Assembly (NCBI GenBank): GCA_039942715.1
Contig: JBDVBY010000006.1
Span: 372,001-436,000, forward strand
Origin: JABDJX01 sp039942715
GTDB lineage: Bacteria; Pseudomonadota; Alphaproteobacteria; Rhodobacterales; Rhodobacteraceae
Direction: 5' to 3'
Length of the DNA stretch: 64,000 nucleotides
Below, piece after piece: positions 8,699-16,854 of the stretch. Positions within the stretch are counted from its first letter, which is position 1. Every line of letters starts with the position of its first letter. A program made the position numbers and the translations under genes. The notes below the pieces were generated by a model that made no database searches, was not told where the DNA came from, and saw only the letters and a program-made list of their open reading frames with translations.

Positions 8699-8767
8699 AA
8701 CTCTTGAGAAGAGTTTTGGAACTTTCTTTTAAAGAAAGTTCAACCGTGCACCTTTTGCAAAAAGGTG
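8697..8767. terminator. Cluster of three palindromes between convergent fdhA and rsmD
   Basis: Three hairpins stand in a row. AAAACTCTT/AAGAGTTTT (8697-8717) overlaps the fdhA stop. GAACTTTCTTT/AAAGAAAGTTC (8719-8741) overlaps the rsmD stop. CACCTTTT/AAAAGGTG (8749-8767) lies inside the last codons of rsmD. All are flanked by A or T tracts, so they can serve as terminators in both directions. Confidence 0.75.
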
Positions 8768-9300
8768 AGCCAAGTGTCGCCATAGCGTCGCGCTTCTAGT
8801 CTCTGGAAACCTGCGGGCGGCAACTGTTCGCTACTGTCTTCCCAGACGATCATCGCTTCTTGCGCAATCGCAGCATCGTTTGCTGCCAGCGCTTTGGCTC
8901 CAAGCTCAGCGCCATATGGCGGGTCAAGAAATACCAAAGTTGCAGGGTGCGCCAAAGCAAGAGCGCTCCGTGTTGCATCACGCGACACTACTGTTGTGAC
9001 ATCGCCTGCTTGCGCCTTTGCGATGTTGGCGGCCAAAAGTTTGCCAGCCGCGCGGCCACTATCCACGAACGTCACATGCGCTGCGCCGCGTGACAAAGCT
9101 TCAAGCCCAAGCGCACCTGTGCCTGCGAACAGATCAAGCACGATGGCATCACTGATCGGATCACCAAATCGTCCGCCCATTAGCAAGTTGAACAGGCTCT
9201 CGCGCACACGGTCTGTGGTGGGACGCAAATGCGCGCCCTTGTCGCCTTTGCCCACAGGCGTCAGGCCAAGCCCTTTCAGGCGACCGCCGATTATCCTCAC
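8740..9300 (-). CDS. rsmD: 16S rRNA (guanine(966)-N(2))-methyltransferase
   Basis: Methylates G966 of 16S rRNA during 30S assembly using S-adenosylmethionine. It has 186 residues, the normal length. The start MRIIGGRLKG and LRPTTDRVRESLFNLL are family signatures. The SAM-binding motif is VLDLFAGTGALGLEALSRGA (about residues 53-72) and the catalytic motif is LDPPYG (about residue 130). The GTG start at 9300 overlaps the stop of the FAD oxidoreductase gene by four bases, so the two are translationally coupled. A palindrome lies within its last codons. Confidence 0.95.
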   Translation of the reverse strand: MRIIGGRLKGLGLTPVGKGDKGAHLRPTTDRVRESLFNLLMGGRFGDPISDAIVLDLFAGTGALGLEALSRGAAHVTFVDSGRAAGKLLAANIAKAQAGDVTTVVSRDATRSALALAHPATLVFLDPPYGAELGAKALAANDAAIAQEAMIVWEDSSEQLPPAGFQRLEARRYGDTWLTFLQKVHG

Positions 9301-10502
9301 GCTTTTAACAGGGCTTTGAGATTGGTCTCTGGATCGCCAGCTTGGTCAGGCGTAATCACTTTGCCCATCTCCAACAATCGCTTGCCCACCATGTAATCGC
9401 GCGCCGCGTCCATCGCATCAACAGCAATGAATGTGCCGTTCTTAAAGTACCAATGGCTTTGACCCGCTTCGCCTTTGCGGGTGACCACCTGATCATATCC
9501 AGTGTTCAACCCGGCAATTTGCAGTTTCAGATCGTATTGATCGGACCAGAACCAAGGATAGGGCACGTAAGGCTCGCCTGCATCCATCATGTTGCGCGCA
9601 ACAGTCTGCGCCTGATCAATTGCGTTTTGCACGGATTCAAGGCGCAAAATTCCGTCGCTGTAAGGGAAACTTGTGCAATCCCCTGCGGCCCATACGTTTG
9701 GCGCGCTTGTGTGCCCTTGTGCATCGACACTGATGCCATTTTCGCACGTAATCCCGGCTGCTTGTGCCAGCGCTGTGGACGGGCGGATCCCAATGCCTGC
9801 AATAACAAAGTCCACATCCAGCGTGGTGCCATCTGTCAATTTTGCCCCCGAAACCGCGCCCTTTCCGCTCAAGCGTTCCAACCCTACGCCTTCACGAATT
9901 TCCACGCCATTTTGCTGGTGCAGGGCTCGGACCACATCCGCCGTCTCGGGCGCTGCGACACGGCCCAAGATACGCTCTGCCATCTCGACCAAAGTGACGT
10001 TCAGACCTAGTTTTGAGGCGACCGCTGCGGCCTCCAGACCGATGTAGCCGCCTCCCACGACAAGAACATGTGCGCCTTTAGTAAAGCGCGGCGACATTGC
10101 GTCGATGTCGGCAAGGGAGCGCACCGTGAAAACACCCTCTAGGTCGCCGCCAATCGCATCTGGCAACCGGATGGGATCCGAGCCGGTGGTCAGGGCAAGT
10201 TGGTCGTAAGCCAACACCTCGTCGCCGACCGCCACGGTCATTTCCTCGGTATCTATTGCACTTACCGAGGCGCCCAATTTGAGGATAATTTCTCTGTCGT
10301 CATAGACCGCTTGTGGCCGCAAAAACAGCCGCTCTTTTTCGCTCTCCCCAAGCAAGTAGGCCTTCGAGAGCGGCGGGCGTTCGTAAGGAGGAACTGGTTC
10401 CTCGCCTATCAGAGTGACCTTGCCGTCGAAGCCTTCAGCGCGCAGTTTTTCGGCCAACGACGCGCCCGCCTGCCCTGCTCCAATGATGATGATCCCGCTC
10501 AT
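9297..10502 (-). CDS. FAD-dependent ferredoxin/rubredoxin reductase-type oxidoreductase
   Basis: A 401-residue two-dinucleotide-fold flavoprotein of the rhodocoxin/putidaredoxin reductase type, which moves electrons from NAD(P)H to a small redox protein. The FAD motif is IIIGAGQAGASLAEKLR (residues 4-20). VLVVGGGYIGLEAA (about residue 145) is the NAD-binding motif, and VWAAGDCTSF the second FAD site. A C-terminal reductase domain follows (PWFWSDQYDLKLQIAGL). The start at ATG 10502 is chosen because the glycine motif directly follows; the open frame upstream lacks family sequence. It is divergent from the peroxiredoxin gene and upstream of rsmD. The partner ferredoxin is not in the window. Confidence 0.88.
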   Translation of the reverse strand: MSGIIIIGAGQAGASLAEKLRAEGFDGKVTLIGEEPVPPYERPPLSKAYLLGESEKERLFLRPQAVYDDREIILKLGASVSAIDTEEMTVAVGDEVLAYDQLALTTGSDPIRLPDAIGGDLEGVFTVRSLADIDAMSPRFTKGAHVLVVGGGYIGLEAAAVASKLGLNVTLVEMAERILGRVAAPETADVVRALHQQNGVEIREGVGLERLSGKGAVSGAKLTDGTTLDVDFVIAGIGIRPSTALAQAAGITCENGISVDAQGHTSAPNVWAAGDCTSFPYSDGILRLESVQNAIDQAQTVARNMMDAGEPYVPYPWFWSDQYDLKLQIAGLNTGYDQVVTRKGEAGQSHWYFKNGTFIAVDAMDAARDYMVGKRLLEMGKVITPDQAGDPETNLKALLKA

Positions 10503-10583
10503 GTCGCAAATCTCTCTGGTCTCTGACAGTGAACGGCTTATATCCACAACCAGTACAAGGCAAATGAATGGAGCACTTTGAAC

Positions 10584-11072
10584 ATGACAGTCGCAGTTGG
10601 GGATAAAATTCCGCAGGTCACACTTCCCTCTCAGGTCGACGAAGATGTGACTCAAATCGATCTGGCAGAGCGCTGCGCGGACCGCAAAGTTGTTCTGTTT
10701 GGGTTGCCGGGGGCCTATACGTCGATTTGTTCAATGGCGCATTTGCCAAGCTTTATCCGAACCGCTGATGCCTTCCGCGCCAAGGGTGTGGACGATATCA
10801 TTTGTGTTGCCGTGAACGATGTGCGGGTGATGAAACATTGGGGCGAAAGCAGTGGTGCAACTGAAGCAGGCATCATGATGCTGGCTGATTGGAACTCCGA
10901 GTTGACCAAAGCTTTGGGGCTTGAGTTTTCGGTACCTGCGATTGGCTTCAAGGATCGTATGACGCGTTGTGCGATGTATATCGAAAACGGCGAGATCAAA
11001 GTGCTGCACTTTGAAGAGGACAATGGCACTTGTGATCTGACAGGTGGCGAAAGCCTGCTGGAAGCGATCTAG
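10584..11072 (+). CDS. Peroxiredoxin, Prx5/AhpE-like (redoxin family)
   Basis: A 162-residue thiol peroxidase that reduces hydrogen peroxide and organic peroxides, probably cytosolic as no signal peptide is seen. The active-site region is LPGAYTSICSMAHLPSF (about residues 43-59), matching the family pattern PGAFTPTCSxxHLP with the peroxidatic Cys near residue 51. Two further cysteines near the C-terminus (TRCAMY and GTCDL) could resolve the disulfide. ATG 10584 is preferred over TTG 10578. It is divergent from the FAD reductase gene and converges on mscS with a four-base overlap of the ends. Confidence 0.92.
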   Translation: MTVAVGDKIPQVTLPSQVDEDVTQIDLAERCADRKVVLFGLPGAYTSICSMAHLPSFIRTADAFRAKGVDDIICVAVNDVRVMKHWGESSGATEAGIMMLADWNSELTKALGLEFSVPAIGFKDRMTRCAMYIENGEIKVLHFEEDNGTCDLTGGESLLEAI

Positions 11073-11929
11073 CCGTCCGAGCCGACATTCAAAACGGTGC
11101 GCGTTGGGAACGGGATGTCGATCCCGTTTTCGTCAAATGCCTCTTTCACCAGACGTTTCATATCGGCCTGATACGCAAAGTATTCGGACGCAGGCACCCA
11201 GACACGCACCAGAAAATCAACTGAAAAGTCGCCCAAATTGTTGACCTGTATGAACGGTTCAGGATGATCTAGCGATCGCGGATCGCTCAAAATCACATCC
11301 CGGATGATCTTTTCCGCCTGTGCGAGATTGGCACCGTACCCAACGCCGAAAATCCATTCAGCACGGCGTCTGTCATAAACCGAGTAGTTGGTGATCGCAT
11401 TGCTCCAGACATCTGTGTTGGGCACAATGATTTGCACGTTGTCCACTGTCGCAAGCTCGGTTGTAAAGATCGTGATGTCTTTCACAGTCCCCATGTGCCC
11501 ACTGACTTCGATGAAGTCTCCCACACGGATCGGGCGGAACAAAACCAGCATTACTCCAGAGGCAATTCCGGTTAGAACCCCTTGAAGCGCGAGACCAATG
11601 GCAAGACCTGCAGCACCCAAAAGGGCGACCAAGGACGTGGTTTGGAAGCCAAAATTCTGCAAAACGAAAATAATCGTGAGCGCCAAAACCGCATAACGGG
11701 CAAGGCTGGCTAGGAAGCGCCCCATCGTTTTGTCAAAGTATTTGGAGTCATCGGTCATCTTGACGATGCGGCGCTTGACCCAGCCTGCAAAAAACAAACC
11801 AACGATGAAAATGAGCGCGGCCAACACCACGCTGGCCGTGGCCTCGACCAGAAAATCAACCGTCAGCACGTTGCCAATCGTGACTCCGTTTGCAATTTCA
11901 TAAGCAAGCAGTTGATCGAGATAGTCCAT
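11069..11929 (-). CDS. mscS: Small-conductance mechanosensitive channel MscS
   Basis: A homoheptameric inner-membrane channel that opens when membrane tension rises during hypo-osmotic shock. It has 286 residues, close to E. coli MscS. Three membrane helices are seen: about residues 30-48, 75-92, and the pore helix rich in Gly/Ala (LLGAAGLAIGLALQGVLTGI, about residues 104-123). The beta-domain signature is FRPIRVGDFIEVSGHMGTV. The C-terminal alpha/beta domain follows. The stop of the upstream pterin dehydratase gene abuts this ATG (shared base 11929), so they are coupled. Confidence 0.94.
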   Translation of the reverse strand: MDYLDQLLAYEIANGVTIGNVLTVDFLVEATASVVLAALIFIVGLFFAGWVKRRIVKMTDDSKYFDKTMGRFLASLARYAVLALTIIFVLQNFGFQTTSLVALLGAAGLAIGLALQGVLTGIASGVMLVLFRPIRVGDFIEVSGHMGTVKDITIFTTELATVDNVQIIVPNTDVWSNAITNYSVYDRRRAEWIFGVGYGANLAQAEKIIRDVILSDPRSLDHPEPFIQVNNLGDFSVDFLVRVWVPASEYFAYQADMKRLVKEAFDENGIDIPFPTRTVLNVGSDG

Positions 11930-12216
11930 CAGGCGTTCGCATCCATTTTCTTGGCCAGAGCAATATCTAGCGCGGATAGACCGTTTGCATCATGGGTTGT
12001 CAACACAACGTGCACGCGACTGTAAACGTTGCTCCATTCCGGGTGATGGTTCATCTTTTCCGCGACAATCGCCATCTGCGTCATCCAGCCCCATGCTTGG
12101 GTGAAGCTTTTGAATTCAAACTCTTTTTGAATGGCGTCGCGACCTTCCACTTCGCTCCAGCCGTCCAACTCGTCCAGGGCCGTTGCGCGATCTTCTGTGT
12201 TTAATTTCTCAGTCAT
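11929..12216 (-). CDS. phhB: 4a-hydroxytetrahydrobiopterin dehydratase
   Basis: Dehydrates pterin-4a-carbinolamine in pterin cofactor recycling. The protein has 95 residues. Catalytic histidines are in MNHHPEWSNVY and RVHVVLTTHD, and GLSALDIALAKKMD closes the domain. MTEKLN at 12216 is the best start; the upstream in-frame codons lie inside the neighbouring gene. It overlaps the DUF482 gene by eight bases and touches mscS. No phenylalanine hydroxylase gene lies nearby, so a recycling role here is family knowledge only. Confidence 0.93.
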   Translation of the reverse strand: MTEKLNTEDRATALDELDGWSEVEGRDAIQKEFEFKSFTQAWGWMTQMAIVAEKMNHHPEWSNVYSRVHVVLTTHDANGLSALDIALAKKMDANA

Positions 12217-13390
12217 TCTCATCCCTTTCAACCTTTTTGAACGGCCCATAACTGGTCAAAACTTCGATGTCTTCGCCAACCGCGCGCATCTCGGCCTCCA
12301 GATAATCCGCCACCGCGCCCGCAAATCCTTCATCCGCCAGCCAGTGCAGCGAATGCGTTTCTACCGGAAGATACCCGCGCGCCAGTTTATGATCGCCCTG
12401 CGCACCTGCCTCAACTGAGGTCATTTGATGGGCAATCGCGAAATCAATCGCCTGATAATAACACGCCTCAAAATGCATACAGTCGTGATGCTCGGTTGCG
12501 CCCCAATAGCGGCCAAAGAGCGTATCGCGCCCGATCATGTTCAGCGCGCCCGCAACTGGCTGGTCTTCGCGGTAAGCTAAGATCAGCACGATATCATCGC
12601 GCAAACGTTCTTGGGCGATGTCAAAGAATTTGCGCGTAAGATACGGCGTGCCCCATTTGCGTGCGCCCGTGTCTTGGTAAAACACCCAAAAGGCATCCCA
12701 GTGCTCGGGTTGTATTTGGTCGCCCGTGAACTGGCGGATTTCACCGCCAAATCCTTGGGCCGCACGGCGTTCCTTTCGGATGGTCTTGCGTTTGCGCGAT
12801 GAGAGCGCCGCAAGGAAGGCGTCAAAATCTGCATACCCATCGTTGCGCCAGTGATATTGCTGCGTGATCCGGCGAAGTAGACCGATCTTTTCGCCGCGCA
12901 TTGCCTCGTCTTCAGTGCAGAACGTGGCGTGCAGCGAAGAAACGTTGTTCTCAGCCGCCAGATGCACAGCCCCTTGAACCAACGCTTCAAACCCAGCGCT
13001 TTCGTACCCCGGTCGTGTCAAAAACCGGCGCCCGCCAACTGGAGTGAAAGGCACTGCGATCTGAAGTTTTGGATAGTACCGCCCGCCTGCGCGCTCCCAT
13101 GCATGTGCCCAGTTGTGATCGAAGATGTACTCACCCTGCGAGTGGTTCTTGGCGTAAAGCGGTGCCACCGCAATCACCAATTCGCCTTCGCGCACCACAA
13201 GGTAGCGGGGTTCCCATCCTGTGCCGGGCCCAACCGAACCGCTGTCTTCAAGTGCTTTCAAGAACCGATGGGTTGTAAAAGGATCAATCGCTCGCCCTTC
13301 TGTCGCTTCGGGGCAAGCACAAGCATCCCACGCTTCGGCGGGAATCGCCGAGAGTGTTGAGAGCGCGGTGATATCAAGAGGCTGGGTCAT
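12209..13390 (-). CDS. DUF482/GNAT-fold acyltransferase-like protein
   Basis: A 393-residue member of the DUF482 family, related to FemAB/GNAT acyltransferases and loosely annotated as linked to peptidoglycan biosynthesis. Visible family segments include WEPRYLVVREG, the YIFDHNWAHAWERAG-like core, the acidic-basic stretch SSRKRKTIRKERR (about residue 190) and FGRYWGATEHHDCMHFEACYYQAIDFA. MTQPLD at 13390 is chosen over the in-frame ATG at 13411. The true substrate is unknown. It overlaps phhB by eight bases and lies 35 bases after the GDPD gene, so the minus-strand run from 14660 to 11069 may be one operon. Confidence 0.83.
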   Translation of the reverse strand: MTQPLDITALSTLSAIPAEAWDACACPEATEGRAIDPFTTHRFLKALEDSGSVGPGTGWEPRYLVVREGELVIAVAPLYAKNHSQGEYIFDHNWAHAWERAGGRYYPKLQIAVPFTPVGGRRFLTRPGYESAGFEALVQGAVHLAAENNVSSLHATFCTEDEAMRGEKIGLLRRITQQYHWRNDGYADFDAFLAALSSRKRKTIRKERRAAQGFGGEIRQFTGDQIQPEHWDAFWVFYQDTGARKWGTPYLTRKFFDIAQERLRDDIVLILAYREDQPVAGALNMIGRDTLFGRYWGATEHHDCMHFEACYYQAIDFAIAHQMTSVEAGAQGDHKLARGYLPVETHSLHWLADEGFAGAVADYLEAEMRAVGEDIEVLTSYGPFKKVERDEND

Positions 13391-13425
13391 TCTAACAGCG
13401 CAACCTGACACGCTTGCTCAGAGTT

Positions 13426-14196
13426 TCAAGACCGCCGATTTGGACGATAGCCCTCAAAGGTGATGTTTTCGGCCACATGGAGCGCGTTAGTCTCTTCCTT
13501 GGGAGAACGGATCGTCCACGTCAAAATGCGCGCGCCCTGAGATTTGAGCTCCGCCAAACGCGTACACTGAAGATCGCGCCTATTGTGGCTGATGAAACAA
13601 GCCCCTACTTTGTCGTAGTCGTCGATATGCGTCAAAGCAGCGAGTCGATCTGGTGGAGCTTTCCAATCTGCTGCGCGAAAATACTCTGTCACCAATCCGC
13701 GCGGCACATCTGGCGCAAGCGTCTGCATTGCGGCCACGCTGTGCGGATTGAAAGACATAACAGCAATAGGTCCAGAATAGTCGTTTATTGCTTGGGCCAC
13801 CGCATTCTCTAGCGCGCCTACTTCGGCCCCCAAAGCGCCATCCTGATCTTTAATTTCAATCAGCAGTGGCACCTGCCCGTCAATAATTTCAAGAACGCTG
13901 GAAAGTGAAGGAATGCCTGCACCGCCCCCATATTTAAGCGGCACTGTTTTTAAATCATCAGCCGTGCGTTCCCGAACCGCGCCTCTGCCGTCCGTCAAAC
14001 GTGCAAGGTCGTAGTCATGAAAAACCACTGCTTTGTTGTCTACTGAGAGTTGCACATCAATTTCGATAGCATACCCAGCATCAACTGCTGCCTGCACCGC
14101 CGCAGCTGAGTTTTCTGGGCGACCTTGTGCATTGTTGTGCAACGCCCGATGCGCAATCGGCTTTTCCAAGAATTCGTTTGGCAGTGCGTGTGTCAT
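13426..14196 (-). CDS. Glycerophosphodiester phosphodiesterase
   Basis: Hydrolyses glycerophosphodiesters to glycerol-3-phosphate and an alcohol. The 256-residue protein has the GDPD TIM-barrel motifs: IAHRAL with RPENS (residues 14-30), AIEIDVQLS with the metal-binding Glu and Asp, and VVFHDYDLARLT with the catalytic His. There is no signal peptide, so it is a cytosolic UgpQ type. It overlaps the upstream RidA gene by four bases. No ugp transporter genes lie beside it. Confidence 0.92.
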   Translation of the reverse strand: MTHALPNEFLEKPIAHRALHNNAQGRPENSAAAVQAAVDAGYAIEIDVQLSVDNKAVVFHDYDLARLTDGRGAVRERTADDLKTVPLKYGGGAGIPSLSSVLEIIDGQVPLLIEIKDQDGALGAEVGALENAVAQAINDYSGPIAVMSFNPHSVAAMQTLAPDVPRGLVTEYFRAADWKAPPDRLAALTHIDDYDKVGACFISHNRRDLQCTRLAELKSQGARILTWTIRSPKEETNALHVAENITFEGYRPNRRS

Positions 14197-14660
14197 TGGA
14201 TTTCAAAGATACCTTCTATTTCAACAGCCACTCCAAAAGGAAGCGAGGCGGCACTCACTGCCGATCGGGCATGGCGCCCTGCATCCCCCAAAAGCTCTAC
14301 CAAAAGATCAGACGCACCGTTGATCACAGCGGGTTGATCCGTGAATTCTGGTGTCGAGTTCACAAACCCGGTCAGTTTTACCGCACGCTTCAGGCGCGAC
14401 AAATCTCCACCGCAAGCGGCCTTTACCTGTGCCAGCAACGACAAAGCGCAGCGTGAGGCGGCATGCGCCCCGTCGCTTACCTCCATTGTGCGGCCAAGTT
14501 TACCGATGATCATTTCACCTTCATCATCCACAGAAATTTGCCCGGAAACAATGATTTGACTGCCAGACACGACAAACGGCACGTAATTCGCCGCAGGTGC
14601 GGGCGCATTCGGCAAGGAAAGGCCCAGCGCGCTAAGTTTTGAATAAAGTTCAGTTGTCAT
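14193..14660 (-). CDS. RidA (YjgF/YER057c/UK114) family protein
   Basis: A 155-residue protein of the longer RidA-like subgroup. RidA proteins hydrolyse reactive enamine/imine intermediates. The fold starts at MTTELYSKLSALGLSLP and continues with YVPFVVSGSQIIVSGQISVD. AVKLTGFVNSTPEFTDQPAVINGASDLL is the typical central block. The canonical C-terminal Arg-Cys of RidA proper is replaced here by RHARSAV, so the activity may differ. ATG 14660 is used; the open frame continues upstream without family sequence. It is coupled to the GDPD gene. Confidence 0.85.
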   Translation of the reverse strand: MTTELYSKLSALGLSLPNAPAPAANYVPFVVSGSQIIVSGQISVDDEGEMIIGKLGRTMEVSDGAHAASRCALSLLAQVKAACGGDLSRLKRAVKLTGFVNSTPEFTDQPAVINGASDLLVELLGDAGRHARSAVSAASLPFGVAVEIEGIFEIQ

Positions 14661-14836
14661 TTCTTGCCCCCGGTGCATCATTTGCACGATATAGAAGCCT
14701 GTCGCGTCGTGGGCGCAACATCTTTGTGTGAATTGAGAGTGAAACAATGCCTAGCACCTGTAACTTGGCGTGAAACCCACTATGTTTAGGCTCTGCAATG
14801 GGTCTGCTTGCCAGGATGTCTGAAGTGAATAAGAGA

Positions 14837-15595
14837 ATGTTAAGAAAAAGCGCAATTGCTGCGTTTCTGCTGGTTTTGGCAGGGTGCACGGCTCCGACGC
14901 CCGGGCAGGACATCAACGATCCGTACGAAAGTGCGAATCGGGTGAGTCATGCATTGAATAAAGGCGCGGATACAGTGATTTTCCGCCCCGCAAGCCAAGT
15001 TTACGGAACGATTGCACCGCAGCCAGTGCGCACCAGTATTTCCAATGCGGCTGACAATCTTGATACACCGCGCAGTGTTGTGAACGGCATTTTGCAGGGC
15101 GATGCAGAAGGCGCGATCAAAAATACTTTCCGGTTCCTGATCAATACGACAGTTGGTGTTTTTGGTCTGTTTGATCCGGCAAAGGACTTTGGGCTTGAGG
15201 CCAATCAGGTCGGTTTTGGCGACACATTGGCCAAATGGGGCGTACGTGAAGGCGCTTATATTGAATTGCCGCTGTTTGGACCATCAACCGAGAGAGACTC
15301 TGTCGGCCAGTTTGTTGATGTTCTTTCTAATCCTTTAAGCGTTTTCACAGACGACGGCGCCGAGATTGCAACGGCAACCAGCGTGCCATCGGTGCTCAAT
15401 TCTCGGTATGAATTTTCCGACACATTCGACAGCATCCTGTATGACAGTGCCGACAGTTACGCTCAATTGCGGTTGTTTTATCTAGAAAGCCGACGATTTG
15501 AGCTTGGCGGGCGAAACGCCGCCGATGAGGCATTCGATCCCTATGAGAACCTGTATGAAGACGTTTATGAAGGGCTTTATGATGAAATCAACTGA
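14837..15595 (+). CDS. mlaA: MlaA/VacJ family outer-membrane lipoprotein
   Basis: Outer-membrane component of the Mla pathway, which removes misplaced phospholipids from the outer leaflet. MLRKSAIAAFLLVLAGC gives a clear lipobox with Cys at residue 17. DPYESANR begins the mature domain. AIAPQPVR-like sequence, FLINTTVGVFGLFDPA (matching the NtxxGvgGlfDpA signature) and GPSTERDSVG are further hallmarks. It ends at DEIN, and mlaC starts within its last codons. The transporter core MlaFED is not in the window. Confidence 0.94.
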   Translation: MLRKSAIAAFLLVLAGCTAPTPGQDINDPYESANRVSHALNKGADTVIFRPASQVYGTIAPQPVRTSISNAADNLDTPRSVVNGILQGDAEGAIKNTFRFLINTTVGVFGLFDPAKDFGLEANQVGFGDTLAKWGVREGAYIELPLFGPSTERDSVGQFVDVLSNPLSVFTDDGAEIATATSVPSVLNSRYEFSDTFDSILYDSADSYAQLRLFYLESRRFELGGRNAADEAFDPYENLYEDVYEGLYDEIN

Positions 15596-16181
15596 TCTTA
15601 GCCGCCGCACGCTTCTTTTAAGCGCCTCGGCTTTTGCAATCGTCCCTTTGCCTGTCTTTGCGCTTAGCGAAGCCGAGGCCACAAAGCTCATCAATTCCGC
15701 CGTGAACGACATCAACCGTGTCATCAGCTCGGGAAAGTCGCAGCAGGCAATGAACGGCGACTTCGAAAAGATCTTCGTCAAATACGCCGACGTTTCAACC
15801 ATTGCCCGCTCTGCTCTCGGACCGCCTGCGCGCAGCGCCTCAAAGGGCGAACTGCGCAGCTTTACTTCGGCCTTTACGGGCTATTTGGCGCGCAAATACG
15901 GCAAACGTTTCCGCGAGTTTATTGGGGGAAAGATCGAAGTTAAGGGCGCGCGATCCGTTAAAAGCTTTCAAGAAGTCAAAGCTGTCGCTGTTTTGCGTGG
16001 CAAATCACCCTTTGACATCAGCTTTATGGTGTCGGACCGCTCTGGGTCGGACAAATTCTTTGATCTTTTGATCGAGGGCATCAGCCTTTTGAAGTCTGAA
16101 AAGGCGGAAATTGGTGCGATGCTTGATAAGCGACGCGGTGATTTGGGCGCGCTGATAAAAGATTTGAATTCAGCGGGTTAA
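15582..16181 (+). CDS. mlaC: MlaC/Ttg2D family periplasmic phospholipid carrier, Tat-type signal
   Basis: Shuttles phospholipid between MlaA and the inner-membrane MlaFEDB complex. It has 199 residues. MKSTDLSRRTLLLSASAFA carries a twin-arginine SRRTLL motif, so export by Tat is likely, with cleavage after VFA. The domain includes FEKIFVKYADVSTIARSALG and FTGYLARKYGKRF (about residues 60-110). The start (ATG 15582, or the adjacent ATG 15579) lies inside the end of mlaA, giving translational coupling. Pairing with mlaA supports the assignment. Confidence 0.9.
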   Translation: MKSTDLSRRTLLLSASAFAIVPLPVFALSEAEATKLINSAVNDINRVISSGKSQQAMNGDFEKIFVKYADVSTIARSALGPPARSASKGELRSFTSAFTGYLARKYGKRFREFIGGKIEVKGARSVKSFQEVKAVAVLRGKSPFDISFMVSDRSGSDKFFDLLIEGISLLKSEKAEIGAMLDKRRGDLGALIKDLNSAG

Positions 16182-16213
16182 ATATCAGTATGGCGCCGAT
16201 TTTGTCGTCGCCA

Positions 16214-16264
16214 AACTGGGGGCGCTGCCCCCAGACCCCCGGCATATTCATAAACCGATGAAAA
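16214..16264. repeat. GC-rich intergenic hairpin repeat, copy 2
   Basis: Second copy of the element at 3081-3131. CTGGGGG and CCCCCAG form the stem, followed by ACCCCCGGCATATTC and AACCGATGAAAA. It lies between mlaC and the sigma factor gene and ends in a run of A. The compensating loop change (CGCTG here, TTTCA in copy 1) argues that structure, not loop sequence, is kept. Confidence 0.7.
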
Positions 16265-16317
16265 AAAAATGGATTTGCGCCAAGGATTGACCTTTGGGGC
16301 GCGTCCTACTCATCGTG

Positions 16318-16854
16318 ATGCGTATGACAACTTCAGACGAGGCGATGGCTTTAGCCGCCGCCGGAGGAGATGCCGAGGCCTTCTCGGCCCTTATCACCCG
16401 GCACTATGACCGGGTGTTTCGCCTTTCGTTTCGCCTTTTGGGCATCACGGCAGAGGCGGAGGATTTGACGCAGGACATTTGCGCAGCTTTGCCTGCTAAG
16501 ATCCGAGCGTTTCGTGGGGATGCGAAGTTTACGACCTGGCTTTACCGGGTTGTGATGAACGCAGCCCATGATCGACGACGTCGTGCCGCCAGCCATGCAC
16601 GTGCTGCCGATGGGTGGGGTGAGGTTGAGGTAGCGCGACGCGCTGAAGCGATTGAGGCTGCTGAAGCGCTGGACTGGCTAACGTTGGCTATGACCGCCCT
16701 GCCCGATGATTTGCGCGATACGGTGGCTTTGGTGATGGATGAGATGACGCACAGCGAGGTCGCAGCGGTTTTGGATGTGAGCGAAGGCACGGTGAGTTGG
16801 CGGATGTCTGAAGTAAAAAAGCGTCTGCGTGAGATGAAAGAGAGTTTGGCATGA
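16318..16854 (+). CDS. ECF-type RNA polymerase sigma factor
   Basis: A 178-residue extracytoplasmic-function sigma-70 factor. Region 2 is ALITRHYDRVFRLSFRLLG through EDLTQDICAALP and FTTWLYRVVMNAAHD (residues 25-85). Region 4 is ALPDDLRDTVALVMDEMTHSEVAAVLDVSEGTVSWRMSEVKKRLRE, a helix-turn-helix. ATG 16318 is used; ATG 16324 is also possible. Its stop overlaps the start of the VWA protein by four bases, so the partner is co-translated. A typical anti-sigma gene is missing; the VWA protein may serve that role. Confidence 0.92.
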   Translation: MRMTTSDEAMALAAAGGDAEAFSALITRHYDRVFRLSFRLLGITAEAEDLTQDICAALPAKIRAFRGDAKFTTWLYRVVMNAAHDRRRRAASHARAADGWGEVEVARRAEAIEAAEALDWLTLAMTALPDDLRDTVALVMDEMTHSEVAAVLDVSEGTVSWRMSEVKKRLREMKESLA

